A stretch of DNA of 64,000 bases from Hyphomicrobium_A sp963722495 (GCA_963722495.1 CAVRND010000002.1:36152-100151); one strand, 5' to 3'. Shown: positions 36,183 to 46,934, counted from the first letter of the stretch. Translations and numbers: made by a program. The notes: a model not told the origin generated them from the letters alone.

Positions 36183-39023
36183 ATGGACAGAGCGATCCAA
36201 AAGACCGCGCCGTATTTCGACTCGCGCCAGCTGCGTGCGGAGTTGACGGCGAATTTCCGCGCCAACGGCGACGATGCCGCCAAGGCGCGCGGCGCCATGA
36301 TCGAGCGCCTGAAGGCGCTGGTCGCCGATGCGCGCGCCGCGGCCCGCCGCGGCCTCGAGGCCGATCACAGCGGCCGCCGCTGTGCCGCCGGGCTGTCGCA
36401 CTTCCAGGACGAGCTGACCCGCGTCCTGTTCGACTACACCGTGGCGCACGTGTACCGGGCGACCAACCCTTCGGACGCCGAGCGCATGTCGATCGTCGCC
36501 ACCGGCGGCTACGGCCGCGCGCTGCTGGCGCCTGGCTCCGACATCGATCTGCTGTTCCTGCTTCCCTACAAGAAGACGGCATGGGGCGAGAGCGTCGCCG
36601 AGTACATGCTCTACATTCTGTGGGATCTCGGCTTCAAGGTCGGGCACGCGACCCGCACCGTCGATCAATGCATCAAGATGAGCGCCGACATCACCGTGCG
36701 CACGGCCCTGCTCGACGCGCGGCTGATCCACGGCGACGGGCAGCTCTATGGCGAATTCGAGGAGCGCTTCCGCACCGAGGTGGTGGCCGGCACGGCGCGC
36801 GCCTTCATCGACGCCAAGATGGCGGAACTCGACGCGCGGCACCGGACAGCAGGCGAGAGCCGCTACAAGGTGGAGCCCAACGTCAAGGACGGCAAGGGCG
36901 GCTTGCGCGACCTGCATACGCTGCACTGGCTGTCGAAGTACCTCTACGGCCAGGGCGTCGGCGCGGCGACGGTCGCCGCGGGCATCTTCCGCCCCGAGGA
37001 AGTGGCAACGTTCCGCCGCTGCGAAGACTTCCTGTGGACCATCCGCTGCTTCCTGCACTTTCTCAGCGGCCGACCGGAGGAGGTGCTGACGTTCGACGTG
37101 CAGCCCTGGCTCGCCGCGCAGCTCGGCTACCACGACCGTGGCGGCTTGATCGCCGTCGAGCGCTTCATGAAGCACTACTTTCTCGTCGCCAAGGATGTCG
37201 GCGACCTGACGACCATCCTCTGCTCGGCGCTGGAGATGCAGCAGCTCAAGTCGGCTCCCGGGCTGAGCCGCTTCCTGCGGCCGTTGAACTGGAAGCAGCG
37301 CCGGCAGCTGCGCACGCGCACCGACTTCCGCATCGACAACGACCGGCTGAACGTCGCCGACCAGGACGTTTTCAAGCGCGATCCGGTGAACCTCATCCGC
37401 TTCTTCGCCGAGGCGCACCTATCCAATTCGTTCCTGCATCCCGACGCGATCCGGCTGTTGCGCCAGTCGAAGCGACTGATCGACGACAAGCTGCGCGACA
37501 ATCCCGAGGCCAACCGCATCTTCGTCGAATTGCTGACCGGCGACACGAACCCCGAGATGTCGCTGCGGCGCATGAACGAGGCCGGCGTGCTCGGCCGTTT
37601 CGTGCCGCAGTTCGGCCGCGTCGTCGGCATGACGCAGTTCAACATGTATCACAGCTATACGGTCGACGAGCACCTGGTGCGCACGGTCGGCATGCTGACC
37701 GACATCGAGCGCGGCGGCGCCACCAACGAGCTGCCGCTGTCGACGGAGATCATCAGCACGATCAAGAACCGGCGCGCTCTGTTTGTCGCCGCCTTCCTGC
37801 ACGACATCGGCAAGGGCCGCACGGAGGATCACTCGATCGTCGGCGCGCGCATCGCCCGCGAGCTGTGCCCGCGCTTCGGGCTGACGCCGGCGGAGACCGA
37901 AACCGTCGTGTGGCTGATCGAGCAGCATCTGACGATGAGCAACATCGCGCAGAGCCGCGATCTGTCCGATCCGAAAACCATCCGCGACTTCGCCGACGTC
38001 GTGCAAAGCCCGGAGCGGCTGAAGCTGCTGCTGCTGCTGACCGTCGCCGACATCCGCGCCGTCGGCCCCGGCGTGTGGAACGGCTGGAAGGGCCAGCTGC
38101 TGCGCACGCTGTACTACGAGACCGAGCCGCTGGTCGCCGGCGGCCATACGCAGGTGAAGCGTAGCCAGCGCACGGCCGAGGCGCAGGAGACGCTGCGTCA
38201 CGATCTCGCCGACTGGAAGCGGGACGAGGTCGACCGCTACATCGACCGGCACTACCCCGACTATTGGCTGCGCACCGACGCAGAGCGGCGCGTCGAGCAC
38301 GCCAAGCTCTTGCGGCGCGCCGAGAGCGAAGGGCTGCACGTCGCCACCGATACGCGCACGGACGCGTTCACCGCCATCACCGAGTTGACCGTCGTGGCGC
38401 CGAACCATCCGCGGCTGCTTGGCGCTGTTCGCCGGCGCCTGTGCCGCGGCCGGCGCCAACATCGCCGGCGCCCACATCATGACGACGCGCGACGGCTATG
38501 CGCTCGACACGTTCCTGCTCAACCGCGCGTTCAAGGACGACGAGGACGAGCTGCGCCGCGGCAAGCGCATCGGCGAACTTATCGGCCGACTGCTGCGCGG
38601 CGACGCTTGGCTCGAGACGCTGATCGCCGAGCGCGGACCGCCGCCGCGCCGCGTCGATGGCCTTCACGGTCGAGCCGGACGTCATCATCAACAACGCGCT
38701 GTCGGATCAGTTCACGGTGATCGAGGTCGCCGGCCGCGACCGGCCCGGCCTGCTGTATGAGCTGACAAGCACGCTGTCGAACCTCATGCTCGACATCACC
38801 TCGGCGCACATCACCACCTTCGGCGAGAAGGCCGTCGACGTGTTCTACGTGACGGATCTGACCGGCAAGAAGGTCATCAGCGACACGCGCCAGGAGACGA
38901 TCCGAAAGAGGCTGGAAAGCGGTGCTCGACGGCAGCGAGAAGCCGGGCCGCGACCCGCCCGACCTAAGCGCGACACGACCAGCTCGACGCGGCGGTCGAG
39001 CTGGTACAGGTCTTCCTGGCTGA
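36183..39023 (+). CDS. glnD: PII uridylyltransferase / uridylyl-removing enzyme GlnD, frameshifted
   Basis: About 944 residues when corrected. Nucleotidyltransferase domain (TGGYGRALLAPGSDIDLLFL), HD domain (FVAAFLHDIGKGRTEDHS) and two ACT domains (TVVAPNHPRLLALFAGACAAAGANIAG; FTVIEVAGRDRPGLLYELTS), the standard glutamine-sensing layout. Extra bases: CTTG for CTG near 38421, an extra C near 38650, and AAA for AA near 38917. The stop is uncertain: the corrected frame reaches TGA 39021-39023, overlapping the OmpA gene, but one more error would place a TAA at 38965-38967. Confidence 0.93.
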
Positions 39024-40023
39024 AGTCGCCGCGCACGACGCCCGAATACGGCTCCGTCTTGCCTTTGGGCACCAGGTCCAAGCGGCCGTTGAAGCCGCCT
39101 TCACGCAGAAAGCGTGCGACCGTCTGCAAGCGCTGCGCGGACAGAGCCAGGTTGAGCGCATCCGTGCCACGCTCGTCCGCATGGCCGGTGAGCGTGATCT
39201 TGGGGAAGCGCTTGATCTGCAGGTATTCGAGCAGCAGGCCCGCGGCCTTGCGGCCGTCGCCGGTCAGGTTCGCCTCATTGAAGACGAAGGTGACGGGCAC
39301 CGGCACCGCCGTCGCCTCGATACGGGGTTGCGCGGCGATTGCGGCCTGTTGGGGAGGCGCCGTCGCTGATTTGACGGTGCCGGGCTCCGCCACTTGGCCG
39401 GCAGCCGGCGGAGGCGGAGCGGCGGCGGCGGCCTGCTTGCCCTCCTCGGTGCGCGCCTCGGCGACCATGCCTTCAAGGTTCTTGATCATGTTCGAGGTCA
39501 CGGCTTGGGCCGACTTCGCCGTCGGGACGGGCGGGGCTTGCGGCTTGACGTCGGGCGCCCTCGCTGCGGCATCGGCGACGCGCGCGGCCGATCCCGGCGG
39601 CGCCTTGAACAGCGCGAGCTTGGCGTCCGGGATTGGCGATCTTCTCGTCGGTCGTGAACGTCCATTCGCCGTTCTCGTCGGCCTGTGCGGTGCCGAGCTC
39701 CTTGCCGTCGGCGGTGATCGTCACGGCTGAGTTGGGTTCGGCGCGGCCCGCGAACACCGACGTGCCATTAGGATCGATGCGCGCGATGTCGAACGCCGGC
39801 GCGCCCTCGCCGGGTTTCTGCGGCGTGAGCGCGTCCTGCACCGCATCGATGTCGCTCTTGCCGGGCTCCGGCGTCGCCTTCGCCTCCTGCGTCGGATGGC
39901 GGACTTGTCTTGGCCTGCTTATCGGCCGGACTCGAGCGGATTTGGCTGCATGTCGAGCAGCCACACCGTCCCGCCGAACAGCGCGAGCAGCAAAAGGATG
40001 AGCATCACTGCCAGGCGAAGCAT
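38845..40023 (-). CDS. OmpA-domain envelope protein with Ig-like domain, frameshifted several times
   Basis: Start ATG at 40023: MLRLAVMLILLLLALFGGTVWLL is one membrane anchor. A Pro/Ala linker, a bacterial Ig-like repeat (IARIDPNGTSVFAGRAEPNSAVTI ... DENGEWTFTTDE), a second linker and a peptidoglycan-binding OmpA domain follow (VTFVFNEANLTGDGRKAAGLLLEYL, ITLTGHADERGTDALNLALSAQRLQTVA, DLYQLDRRVELVVSR). Errors lie near 39632 (CCC for CC), 39895 and 39925. The family normally stops right after RRVELVVSR; CGCTTAG there may be CGCTAG, giving an end at 38964 rather than the 38845 of the literal frame. Confidence 0.78.
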
Positions 40024-40138
40024 TGGAGACCGTCCCGAGCTTTAGGCCCCCCGGCCCGCGCAACCGGGGCATTTTCGGGCAATTGAGCACGCCCTTCAAG
40101 GCCTGCGGATGCCGCAGCTTTTGGACGTGGTTTCTCGC

Positions 40139-40808
40139 CTAAGCCGAGATGCGCGGGTTGCCCCCGCTGCCGCCGCGGAACAGGAACGTCATCAGGAAGC
40201 CGGCCACGAAGCCGCCGACGTGCGCCATATAGGCGACGCCGCCCATGTCCCGGGTCGATTTATCCGTATAAGCGATCGAGCCGACGCCGCTGAACAGCTG
40301 CAGAACGATCCAGAAACCCAGCACGATGAGGGCCGGCATGGCCACCATCTGGTTGCCGAACAGCACGTTCACGCGCGCCTGCGGGAACATCAGGATGATA
40401 GGCGCCGAGCACGCCGGCAATGGCACCAGAGGCGCCGACGTTGGGGATGTTGGAGCCCGGGCTGACGTAGTACTGGGCAAACGTCGCCGCGATACCGCAG
40501 AGCAGATAGAAGATCAGGAACTTAACGTGCCCGAAGCGGTCCTCGACGTTGTCGCCGAAGATCCACAGGTAGAGCATGTTGCCGCCGAGGTGCAGCCAGC
40601 CGCCGTGCATGAACATGGCGGTGAAAACGGTCGCGATGTTGGCGCCTGGGTTGTCCGAGAAGCGGCCGGGCACGAACGCCCACTCTTGGATGAACCCGTC
40701 GCCGTTCTGCAGCTCCAGCAGAAAGACGAGCACGTTGATGGCGATGAGGACGAAGGTGACGTACGGCGTCGTGCGCCGCATGGAATTGTCGTCGCCGAGG
40801 GGAAACAT
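40139..40808 (-). CDS. Rhomboid-family intramembrane serine protease, frameshifted
   Basis: Start chosen at MFPLGDDNS (40808), the usual rhomboid opening. Six hydrophobic segments with FMHGGWLHLGGNMLYLWIFG, the catalytic Ser motif GASGAIAG and the catalytic His in AHVGGFVAGF. A +1 error near 40400 joins GVLGA to IILMFPQARV. About 222 residues. Substrate unknown. Inserted with the OmpA gene between glnD and murJ, which are usually adjacent in this order. Confidence 0.87.
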
Positions 40809-40943
40809 TCGTCCGTCCTCCACCTGTCCGGCAAAACTTGTCCGCAATCGCCCTTGCGATGTCAACGACACTGCTGCCGACCGGCGGCGTGCTGCATCTC
40901 GCCGCTTGCCCCGGAGCCAAGCCTCCGCTACCGCTCACCGCCC

Positions 40944-42542
40944 ATGAAGCTTTACCGCTCCTTCGCGACCGTCGGCGGGCTCACGCTGTTGAGCCGCGTG
41001 TTCGGCTTTCTGCGCGATATCCTCATTGCGGCCATCCTGGGTAGCGGCGCGGTGGCCGACGCCTTCTTCGTCGCCTTCCGCTTTCCCAACCTGTTCCGCC
41101 GGCTGTTCGGCGAGGGCGCCTTCAACGCCGCCTTCGTGCCGTTGTTCGCCAAGCGGCTTGAGGGCGAGGGCCGGGAAGCGGCGCGCGCGTTCGCCGAGGA
41201 AGCGCTGGCGGGCTTGGTGTTCATCCTGCTGGCGATCATCATCGTCGCCGAAATCACCATGCCGTTCCTGATGTACGGCCTGGCGCCGGGCTTCAGCGAG
41301 ACGCCGGAGAAGTTCGACCTCGCCGTGCTGCTGACGCGCATCACCATGCCCTACCTGCTGTGCATGTCGCTCGTCGCGCTGATGTCTGGCGTGCTCAACT
41401 CGTTCGGCAAGTTCGTCGAGAGTTCGTCGGTCTCCATCGTGCTCAACGGCGTGATGATGATCGCGACGCTCATCGGCATGTGGCTCGGCTACCAGAACGA
41501 GCCGATGGCGGGCGTCGTCCAGGCGTGGGGCGTTTTCGCCGCCGGCATTCTGCAGCTGTGGCTGCTGATGGATGGCCTGAGGCGCAACAACATCTGGCTC
41601 AAGCTGCGCCGGCCGCGCATGACCGACGGCATGCGCCGGCTGATCCGCCTCGGCATTCCCGGTGTCATCGCCGGCGGCGTCACACAGATCAACATCGTCA
41701 TCGGCACCGTCATCGCCTCGATGCAAAACGGCGCGGTGTCGTACCTCTACTACGCCGACCGCCTGTACGAGCTGCCGCTGGCCATTGTCGGCATCGCCAT
41801 CGGCGTGGTGCTGCTGCCCGACGTGGCGCGGCACCTGCGGGCCGAGAACCACGAAGCGGTGATGGACAGCCAGAACCGTTCGCTCGAGTTCGCCGCGCTG
41901 CTGACGCTGCCGGCGGCCGTCGCGCTAGCCATCGTTCCGACCGCCATCGTTGCCGCCCTGTTCGAGCGCGGCGCCTTCAGTGCCAGCGACACGCCAGCCA
42001 CCGCCTGGGCCCTGGCGATCTTCGCCATCGGCCTGCCGAGCTTCGTGTTGATCAAAGTGTTCTCGCCCGCGTACTTCGCCCGCGAGGACACGCGCACGCC
42101 GATGATCTACGCAACGATCAGCCTGACGGCGAACACCATCGGCTCTATCGCGCTATTCTTCATCTTCCGCGCCTACGGGTGGATGCCGCATCTGGGCATT
42201 GCCGTGGCGACGACGCTTGGCGGTTTCCTCAACGCCGGGCTGCTCTATGCCACGCTCGCCAAGCGCGGTTTCTTCGTCGCCGACGCCCGCCTGAAGCGCG
42301 CTTTGCCGCGCATCCTATTGGCCAGCGCCATCATGGGTGCTGTGCTGTGGGCCGTGGCCACCGCGCTGGACGGCTTGTTCAAGCCACCGACCTCGGAGCT
42401 GGTGCGCGCCGGCGCCCTGACGGTTCTTATCGGCTCCGGCTTCCTCGCCTACGTGATCGCCGTGTTCGCCACGGGCGCGCTCGACCTGCGCCAGGCCCGC
42501 AGCTTCCTCAGCCGCCGCACGCCGCCGCCCGGGCCACTCTGA
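40944..42542 (+). CDS. murJ: Lipid II flippase MurJ
   Basis: 532 residues, 13-14 membrane segments. Starts MKLYRSFATVGGLTLLSRVFGFLRDILIAAILG, the MviN/MurJ N-terminus. The central-cavity arginines and GEGAFNAAFVPLF are present, as is RLYELPLAIVGIAIGVVLLPD. Moves lipid II across the inner membrane for peptidoglycan synthesis. The frame is open far upstream because of the rhomboid promoter region, but the ATG at 40944 fits the family. Intact despite its length. trpS follows after 77 bases. Confidence 0.95.
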   Translation: MKLYRSFATVGGLTLLSRVFGFLRDILIAAILGSGAVADAFFVAFRFPNLFRRLFGEGAFNAAFVPLFAKRLEGEGREAARAFAEEALAGLVFILLAIIIVAEITMPFLMYGLAPGFSETPEKFDLAVLLTRITMPYLLCMSLVALMSGVLNSFGKFVESSSVSIVLNGVMMIATLIGMWLGYQNEPMAGVVQAWGVFAAGILQLWLLMDGLRRNNIWLKLRRPRMTDGMRRLIRLGIPGVIAGGVTQINIVIGTVIASMQNGAVSYLYYADRLYELPLAIVGIAIGVVLLPDVARHLRAENHEAVMDSQNRSLEFAALLTLPAAVALAIVPTAIVAALFERGAFSASDTPATAWALAIFAIGLPSFVLIKVFSPAYFAREDTRTPMIYATISLTANTIGSIALFFIFRAYGWMPHLGIAVATTLGGFLNAGLLYATLAKRGFFVADARLKRALPRILLASAIMGAVLWAVATALDGLFKPPTSELVRAGALTVLIGSGFLAYVIAVFATGALDLRQARSFLSRRTPPPGPL

Positions 42543-42619
42543 GGCCGCCTGGACGGGCCGGCCTTGCGCAGTGCCGCGTCGCCGCGCCATAAACCCGCGC
42601 CTATTGCGGAGGGGCACCG

Positions 42620-43679
42620 ATGGCATTCAAAGAGCGCGTCTTTTCGGGCATGCAGCCGACCGGCAGCTTGCACCTGGGAAACTACCTCGGGGCCATGGTC
42701 AACTGGATCGAGATGCAGAAGACGCACGAGTGCATCTATTGCGTCGTCGACATGCACGCGATCACGGTTTGGCAGGATCCCGCAGAGCTCAAACAGGCGA
42801 TTCGTCAGGTGACCGCCGCCTACATCGCCTCCGGCCTCGATCCCAAGAAGAGCATTCTATTCAATCAGAGCCAGGTGCCCGAGCACGCCGAGCTGGCGTG
42901 GGTGTTCAATTGCGTCGCGCGCCTCGGTTGGCTCAACCGCATGACGCAATTCAAGGAGAAGGCCGGAAAGGACCGTGAGAACGCCTCGGTGGGCCTCTAC
43001 GTCTATCCGAACCTGATGGCTGCCGACATTCTCGCCTACCGCGCCACGCACGTGCCGGTGGGCGACGACCAGAAGCAGCACCTCGAGCTGGCACGCGACA
43101 TCGCGCAGAAGTTCAACAGCGACTTCAAGCCGTGGATCGAGAAGGCTGGTCACGCCGACGGCCTGTTCTTTCCGCTGCCCGAGCCGGTGATCACCGGGCC
43201 GGCGACGCGCGTGATGAGCTTGCGCGACGGCACAAAAAAAATGTCGAAGTCCGAGCCATCCGACATGTCGCGCATCAACCTCATGGACGACGCAGACGTC
43301 ATCGCCGACAAGATCAAGCGTGCAAAAACCGATATGGAGCCTGCGCCGCCAAGCACCCTTGACGAACTCAGAGCGCGGCCGGAAGTCGACAACCTGGTCG
43401 GCATCTATGCTGCGTTGGCCGGGACCACCAAGGAAGCGGGGCTCAATTTCCTTATCTCGACCACTGGCGAGGGGCCGAGCATCTTCACCGGACTTCAAGC
43501 GCGCCTTGACCGAGGTCGCGGTGGAAAAGCTGGGGCCCATCGCGGCGGAAATGAAGCGCCTCATGGCCGATCCGGCCGAGATCGATCGTATACTTGCCGA
43601 CGGGTCGAGGCGCGCCCGCGCCATCGCCTCCCCGATCCTCGCCGAGGTGAAGGACGTCGTGGGCTTCGTGCGCTCTTAA
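42620..43679 (+). CDS. trpS: Tryptophanyl-tRNA synthetase, frameshifted near the C-terminus
   Basis: About 352 residues. Class I motifs: RVFSGMQPTGSLHLGNYLGA (HLGN form of HIGH) and KKMSKSEPSD (KMSKS, about residues 204-208). VGDDQKQHLELARDIAQKFN is typical of bacterial TrpRS. One extra G near 43490 (CCGG for CCG) breaks IFTDFKRALTEVAVEKLGPI; corrected it ends VKDVVGFVRS at 43679. Essential, so the break is almost surely a sequencing error. An A8 run coding for the KMSKS lysines is intact. Confidence 0.95.
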
Positions 43680-43725
43680 TGCTCGCGTTGTTGTTAGCGC
43701 GCCGGCCTCGTGGCAGCATGCGCCC

Positions 43726-44235
43726 ATGGAAACCATAAAGAAGCGCCGGTCCTTCGAGGCCGATCACTTCCGCAAGTTCCTCATCGTCGTCGACGAGAGT
43801 CCGGAGGTGGAAACCGCGCTCTACTACGCGGCAAACCGCATGCAGCGCTCATCGGGTGCCCTGGTTATGCTGTACGTCATCGTGCCGCAGGAATTCCAGC
43901 ACTGGATCAACGTGCGCCAGCAGCAGGTCGAGGAGGAGACGGCCAAGGCGAAGGCGCTGTTCCGCCTCATGCGCCGAAAGCTCAATCTCGTCGGCTACGA
44001 GAATGTCGCCTGCGAGGAGATCATCCGCGAAGGGTCGAAGGGCGAGGAAATCCGTAAGCTCATCGACGAGGACGAGGACATCGCGGTGCTGGTGCTGGGT
44101 GCCTCCGCCGACGCCTCTGGCCCCGGGCCGCTCGTCTCGTCCCTCGCCGCCGGCAGCGCCATGGGCAGCTTCCCGATCCCAATAACCATCGTTCCGGGCA
44201 CACTGGCCCTGGAGGAGGTCAGATCCCTGGATTAA
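43726..44235 (+). CDS. Universal stress protein (UspA family)
   Basis: 169 residues. Opens FRKFLIVVDESPEVETALYYAANRMQRSSGALVMLYVIVP, the UspA fold. The C-terminal loop LVLGASADASGPGPLVSSL followed by PITIVPG lacks a clean G-2x-G-9x-G-S/T ATP motif, so it may be a non-ATP-binding member. Sits between trpS and nfuA as in several Hyphomicrobiales. Confidence 0.85.
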   Translation: METIKKRRSFEADHFRKFLIVVDESPEVETALYYAANRMQRSSGALVMLYVIVPQEFQHWINVRQQQVEEETAKAKALFRLMRRKLNLVGYENVACEEIIREGSKGEEIRKLIDEDEDIAVLVLGASADASGPGPLVSSLAAGSAMGSFPIPITIVPGTLALEEVRSLD

Positions 44236-44350
44236 AAGGGCTAACGGGCTCTCGATATCCGGTCGAAGATCGCCTATCTTAGAGCTATTCTAAAGAGATC
44301 ATACCGCCAGGCCTTAAGGGCTGGCGACGCCAACACGGAAAGGCCACCCG

Positions 44351-44905
44351 ATGTTCATCCAGACCGAGGCGACCCCTAACCCGGCGACGCTGAAGTTCAT
44401 CCCCGGAAAATCGGTGCTTGCCGACGGCACCGCCGACTTCACGGACAAGGGTGAGGCCCGCGCCTCCCCGCTCGCCTCGCGACTGTTCGACATCAAGGGC
44501 GTGCGCGGCGTGTTCCTCGGCTCCGACTTCATCTCGGTGACTAAGGGCGAGGAGGAGTGGCAACACCTGAAGCCGATGATCCTCGGCGCCATCATGGAGC
44601 ACTTCATGTCAGGCGCGCCGGTCGTGGCGGAAACGGCCAACGACGACACCGGCACGACGTCGTACGACCCGAAGGACGAAGCGGTCGTTTCGACCATCAA
44701 GGAGCTGCTGGAGACGCGCGTGCGCCCGGCCGTGGCGCAGGACGGCGGCGACATCACCTTCTCGGCCTTCCGCGACGGCGTCGTCTATCTGCATATGCGC
44801 GGTGCCTGCTCGGGTTGCCCGAGCTCGACGGCAACGCTTCGCCACGGCATCGAGAACCTGTTGCGGCACTTCTGTCCGGAAGTGCAGCAGGTGCAGGCGG
44901 TTTGA
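44351..44905 (+). CDS. nfuA: NifU-like iron-sulfur scaffold/carrier protein
   Basis: 184 residues. The N-terminal Nfu_N domain starts MFIQTEATPNPATLKFIPGK. The C-terminal NifU domain has ETRVRPAVAQDGGDITF and the cluster-binding GACSGCPSS, with two Cys near residues 153 and 156. Delivers Fe-S clusters to apo-proteins. A strong terminator follows, so this ends a transcript. Confidence 0.94.
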   Translation: MFIQTEATPNPATLKFIPGKSVLADGTADFTDKGEARASPLASRLFDIKGVRGVFLGSDFISVTKGEEEWQHLKPMILGAIMEHFMSGAPVVAETANDDTGTTSYDPKDEAVVSTIKELLETRVRPAVAQDGGDITFSAFRDGVVYLHMRGACSGCPSSTATLRHGIENLLRHFCPEVQQVQAV

Positions 44906-44928
44906 TGCCTGTAAGCGCGAGCTCGATG

Positions 44929-44962
44929 AAACCCCGCCATATCTGGCGGGGTTTTTGTTTTT
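44929..44962 (+). terminator. Rho-independent terminator after nfuA
   Basis: AACCCCGCCA pairs with TGGCGGGGTT across a four-base TATC loop (stem core 44932-44939 and 44944-44951), followed by TTTTTGTTTTT. The upstream A's and downstream T's could make it bidirectional, but both flanking genes are on the plus strand. Confidence 0.9.
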
Positions 44963-45004
44963 CAGCCCTTTGAATCAACCTGTTGAGACGGATGAGAGCC
45001 GACC

Positions 45005-45592
45005 ATGCCGCAAGCCGATGACGCCGCACTGCGCCAAGCCTTTCTCGATGCGCGTACGCAAAACGCCTGGCTTCCGAAGGATGTGCCCGACAGCCTGCTG
45101 CGGCAGCTGATCGACACGGTGAAGATGGGGCCGACCAGCGCCAACTGCCTGCCGGCGCGCTTCGTGTTCGTGAAGTCGCAGGAGGCCAAGGAGAAGCTCA
45201 AGCCGTTCCTGAGCGAGGGCAACCGCGCCAAGACCATGCAGGCGCCGGTGTGCGCCATCATCGGCTATGACCTCGATTTCTACGAGCACCTGCCGAAGCT
45301 GTTTCCGCACAAGGACATGAAGAGCAACTACGCCGGGAAGCCCGACAAGATCCTGGACACGGCATTTCGCAACGGAACCCTTCAGGGCGGCTATCTCATT
45401 ATTGCAGCGCGGCTTTTGGGGCTCGATTGCGGGCCGATGTCGGGCTTCGACAATGCGGGTGTCGACACGGCGTTCTTCGCCGGCACGACCGTAAAGTCGA
45501 ATTTTCTCTGCAACCTGGGCTATGGCGATGCGTCTGCTGTCCAAGCGCGCCTGCCGAGGTTCAGCTTCGACGAAATGGCGAAGATCATCTGA
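45005..45592 (+). CDS. Nitroreductase-family protein, RutE/malonic semialdehyde reductase type
   Basis: 195 residues, FMN-dependent fold. FLDARTQNAWLPKDVPDSLLRQLIDTVKMGPTSANCLPARFVFV is very like RutE, and AARLLGLDCGPMSGFD...FLCNLGYGD completes the family pattern. RutE reduces malonic semialdehyde to 3-hydroxypropionate in pyrimidine breakdown. No rut genes are nearby, so the physiological substrate may differ. Confidence 0.85.
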   Translation: MPQADDAALRQAFLDARTQNAWLPKDVPDSLLRQLIDTVKMGPTSANCLPARFVFVKSQEAKEKLKPFLSEGNRAKTMQAPVCAIIGYDLDFYEHLPKLFPHKDMKSNYAGKPDKILDTAFRNGTLQGGYLIIAARLLGLDCGPMSGFDNAGVDTAFFAGTTVKSNFLCNLGYGDASAVQARLPRFSFDEMAKII

Positions 45593-45652
45593 GATTCGCC
45601 TTTCATTTTCGGATGGTGAATCCGCCGGGCTCTGCGTATAGGGTTGCGGCCC

Positions 45653-46348
45653 ATGAACATTCTGGCTTTCGACACCTGCTTTGACGGCTGCTCGGTCTGC
45701 GTTGCCGAGCGGGCCGGCGGTGCCGTGGTCGAGCTCAGCGCCATGATGGAGCGTTTCGAGACTGGCCATGCCGAGCGGCTCATTCCGATGATCGGCGATG
45801 CAATGTCCAAAGCCGGTCTTGATTTCGATCGGCTAGATCGCATCGCGGTGACGACGGGGCCTGGCACGTTCACCGGCACGCGCATTGGCGTCGCAGCCGC
45901 GCGCGCGTTGGCGCTGGCATGCGGCGCAAAAACGGTCGGCGTTTCCAGCCTTGCCGTCATGGCCGAGGTTGCCAAGCGCGAGATCACACCTGAGCAGCTG
46001 GCCGTCGTCGTCGATGCGCGGCGCGGCGAAGTCTACGCGCAGCTGTTCGGATCCGATGGCGGTCTCGACGCAAGGTCGCCGCCGCTGCTTCTGTCGATTG
46101 ACGAGGCCGCGCAGCTCGGCGGCAATGCGCCCGTCGTGTTTGTAGGTTCGGGCGCCGCAGCGGTCGCAACAGTGGCGAGCGGGCAGGCCCGTGATGCGAG
46201 TTCACATTTCCCTGATTTGCTACCGGACGCGATGGCCCTGGCATTCATCGCCGCGGCGCTTCGGGCGACCGATGATCCCCTCATTCCATTCTACCTGCGG
46301 CCGCCGGACGCCAAACCGCAGGCCGGCAAGGCGATAGCGAGAGCTTAG
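45653..46348 (+). CDS. tsaB: tRNA t6A biosynthesis protein TsaB
   Basis: 231 residues from ATG 45653. ASKHA-like fold: MNILAFDTCFDGCSVCV, GHAERLIPMIGDAM, AVTTGPGTFTGTRIGVAAARALALA. Partner of TsaD in the t6A37 complex (threonylcarbamoyl transfer). The stop is followed after 3 bases by rimI, the usual tsaB-rimI pair. Confidence 0.94.
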   Translation: MNILAFDTCFDGCSVCVAERAGGAVVELSAMMERFETGHAERLIPMIGDAMSKAGLDFDRLDRIAVTTGPGTFTGTRIGVAAARALALACGAKTVGVSSLAVMAEVAKREITPEQLAVVVDARRGEVYAQLFGSDGGLDARSPPLLLSIDEAAQLGGNAPVVFVGSGAAAVATVASGQARDASSHFPDLLPDAMALAFIAAALRATDDPLIPFYLRPPDAKPQAGKAIARA

Positions 46349-46351
46349 AGC

Positions 46352-46837
46352 ATGAAGCCCGCGGCCATTCCTCTCGATCCGAAGAATCTGAGCTTATTGT
46401 GGGCGAGCCCGGAACGCGCTGAGGAGATTGCGGCACTTCACGCGCGCCTCTTCGATCCGCCGTGGGACGCCGCAAGCATCACCAAGTCGATCGAGCACCC
46501 CGCCTCATCATCGTTCATTGCCCAAATACGCGAGCCGCGCGTGCTGGCTGGCTTCGTCATCGGCCGCATCGCTGCCGACGAGGCGGAGATCCTCTCGATC
46601 GGCGTTGCCCCGGAATGGCAGCGGCGCGGAATCGGGCGGCGCATGGCGGAGGGTCTTGTACGCGCCGCACGTCGGGCCGAGGTGAAGCGGCTATTCCTAG
46701 AAGTGGCCGCCGACAACGACGCGGCCGTCGCCCTCTACGAGGGACTTGGCTTCAAGATCGCAGGTGCGCGCAAGGCCTATTACCAGCGCAAAGGCAGCGA
46801 CAGCGTCGATGCCGTCATTCTTGCGCTTGATTTATAG
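46352..46837 (+). CDS. rimI: Ribosomal-protein-alanine N-acetyltransferase RimI-like
   Basis: 161 residues, GNAT fold. EILSIGVAPEWQRRGIGRRMAEGLVRAA carries the acetyl-CoA loop, and LEVAADNDAAVALYEGLGF and ARKAYYQRKGSDSVDAVILALDL match RimI. Acetylates the N-terminus of ribosomal protein S18 in E. coli; some homologues act with the TsaB/TsaD complex. Confidence 0.9.
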   Translation: MKPAAIPLDPKNLSLLWASPERAEEIAALHARLFDPPWDAASITKSIEHPASSSFIAQIREPRVLAGFVIGRIAADEAEILSIGVAPEWQRRGIGRRMAEGLVRAARRAEVKRLFLEVAADNDAAVALYEGLGFKIAGARKAYYQRKGSDSVDAVILALDL

Positions 46838-46934
46838 GTCGATGACCTGTCCGGAGGGGCCGCTGGCGGTGGACGGGGTTCCGCCGCGCTCCTATAAAGC
46901 GCTCACATAGCGAGAGCGGAGCACTCGCCGCCGC

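Noticed and set aside
36581..38164. 527-codon open frame overlapping glnD on the same strand
   Set aside because: Shadow frame of glnD: Arg/His-rich, no family features, and glnD itself is fully recognisable in the other frame.
40326..40943. Long N-terminal extension of the murJ frame
   Set aside because: The extension is antisense to the rhomboid and not hydrophobic; the MurJ N-terminus is at 40944.
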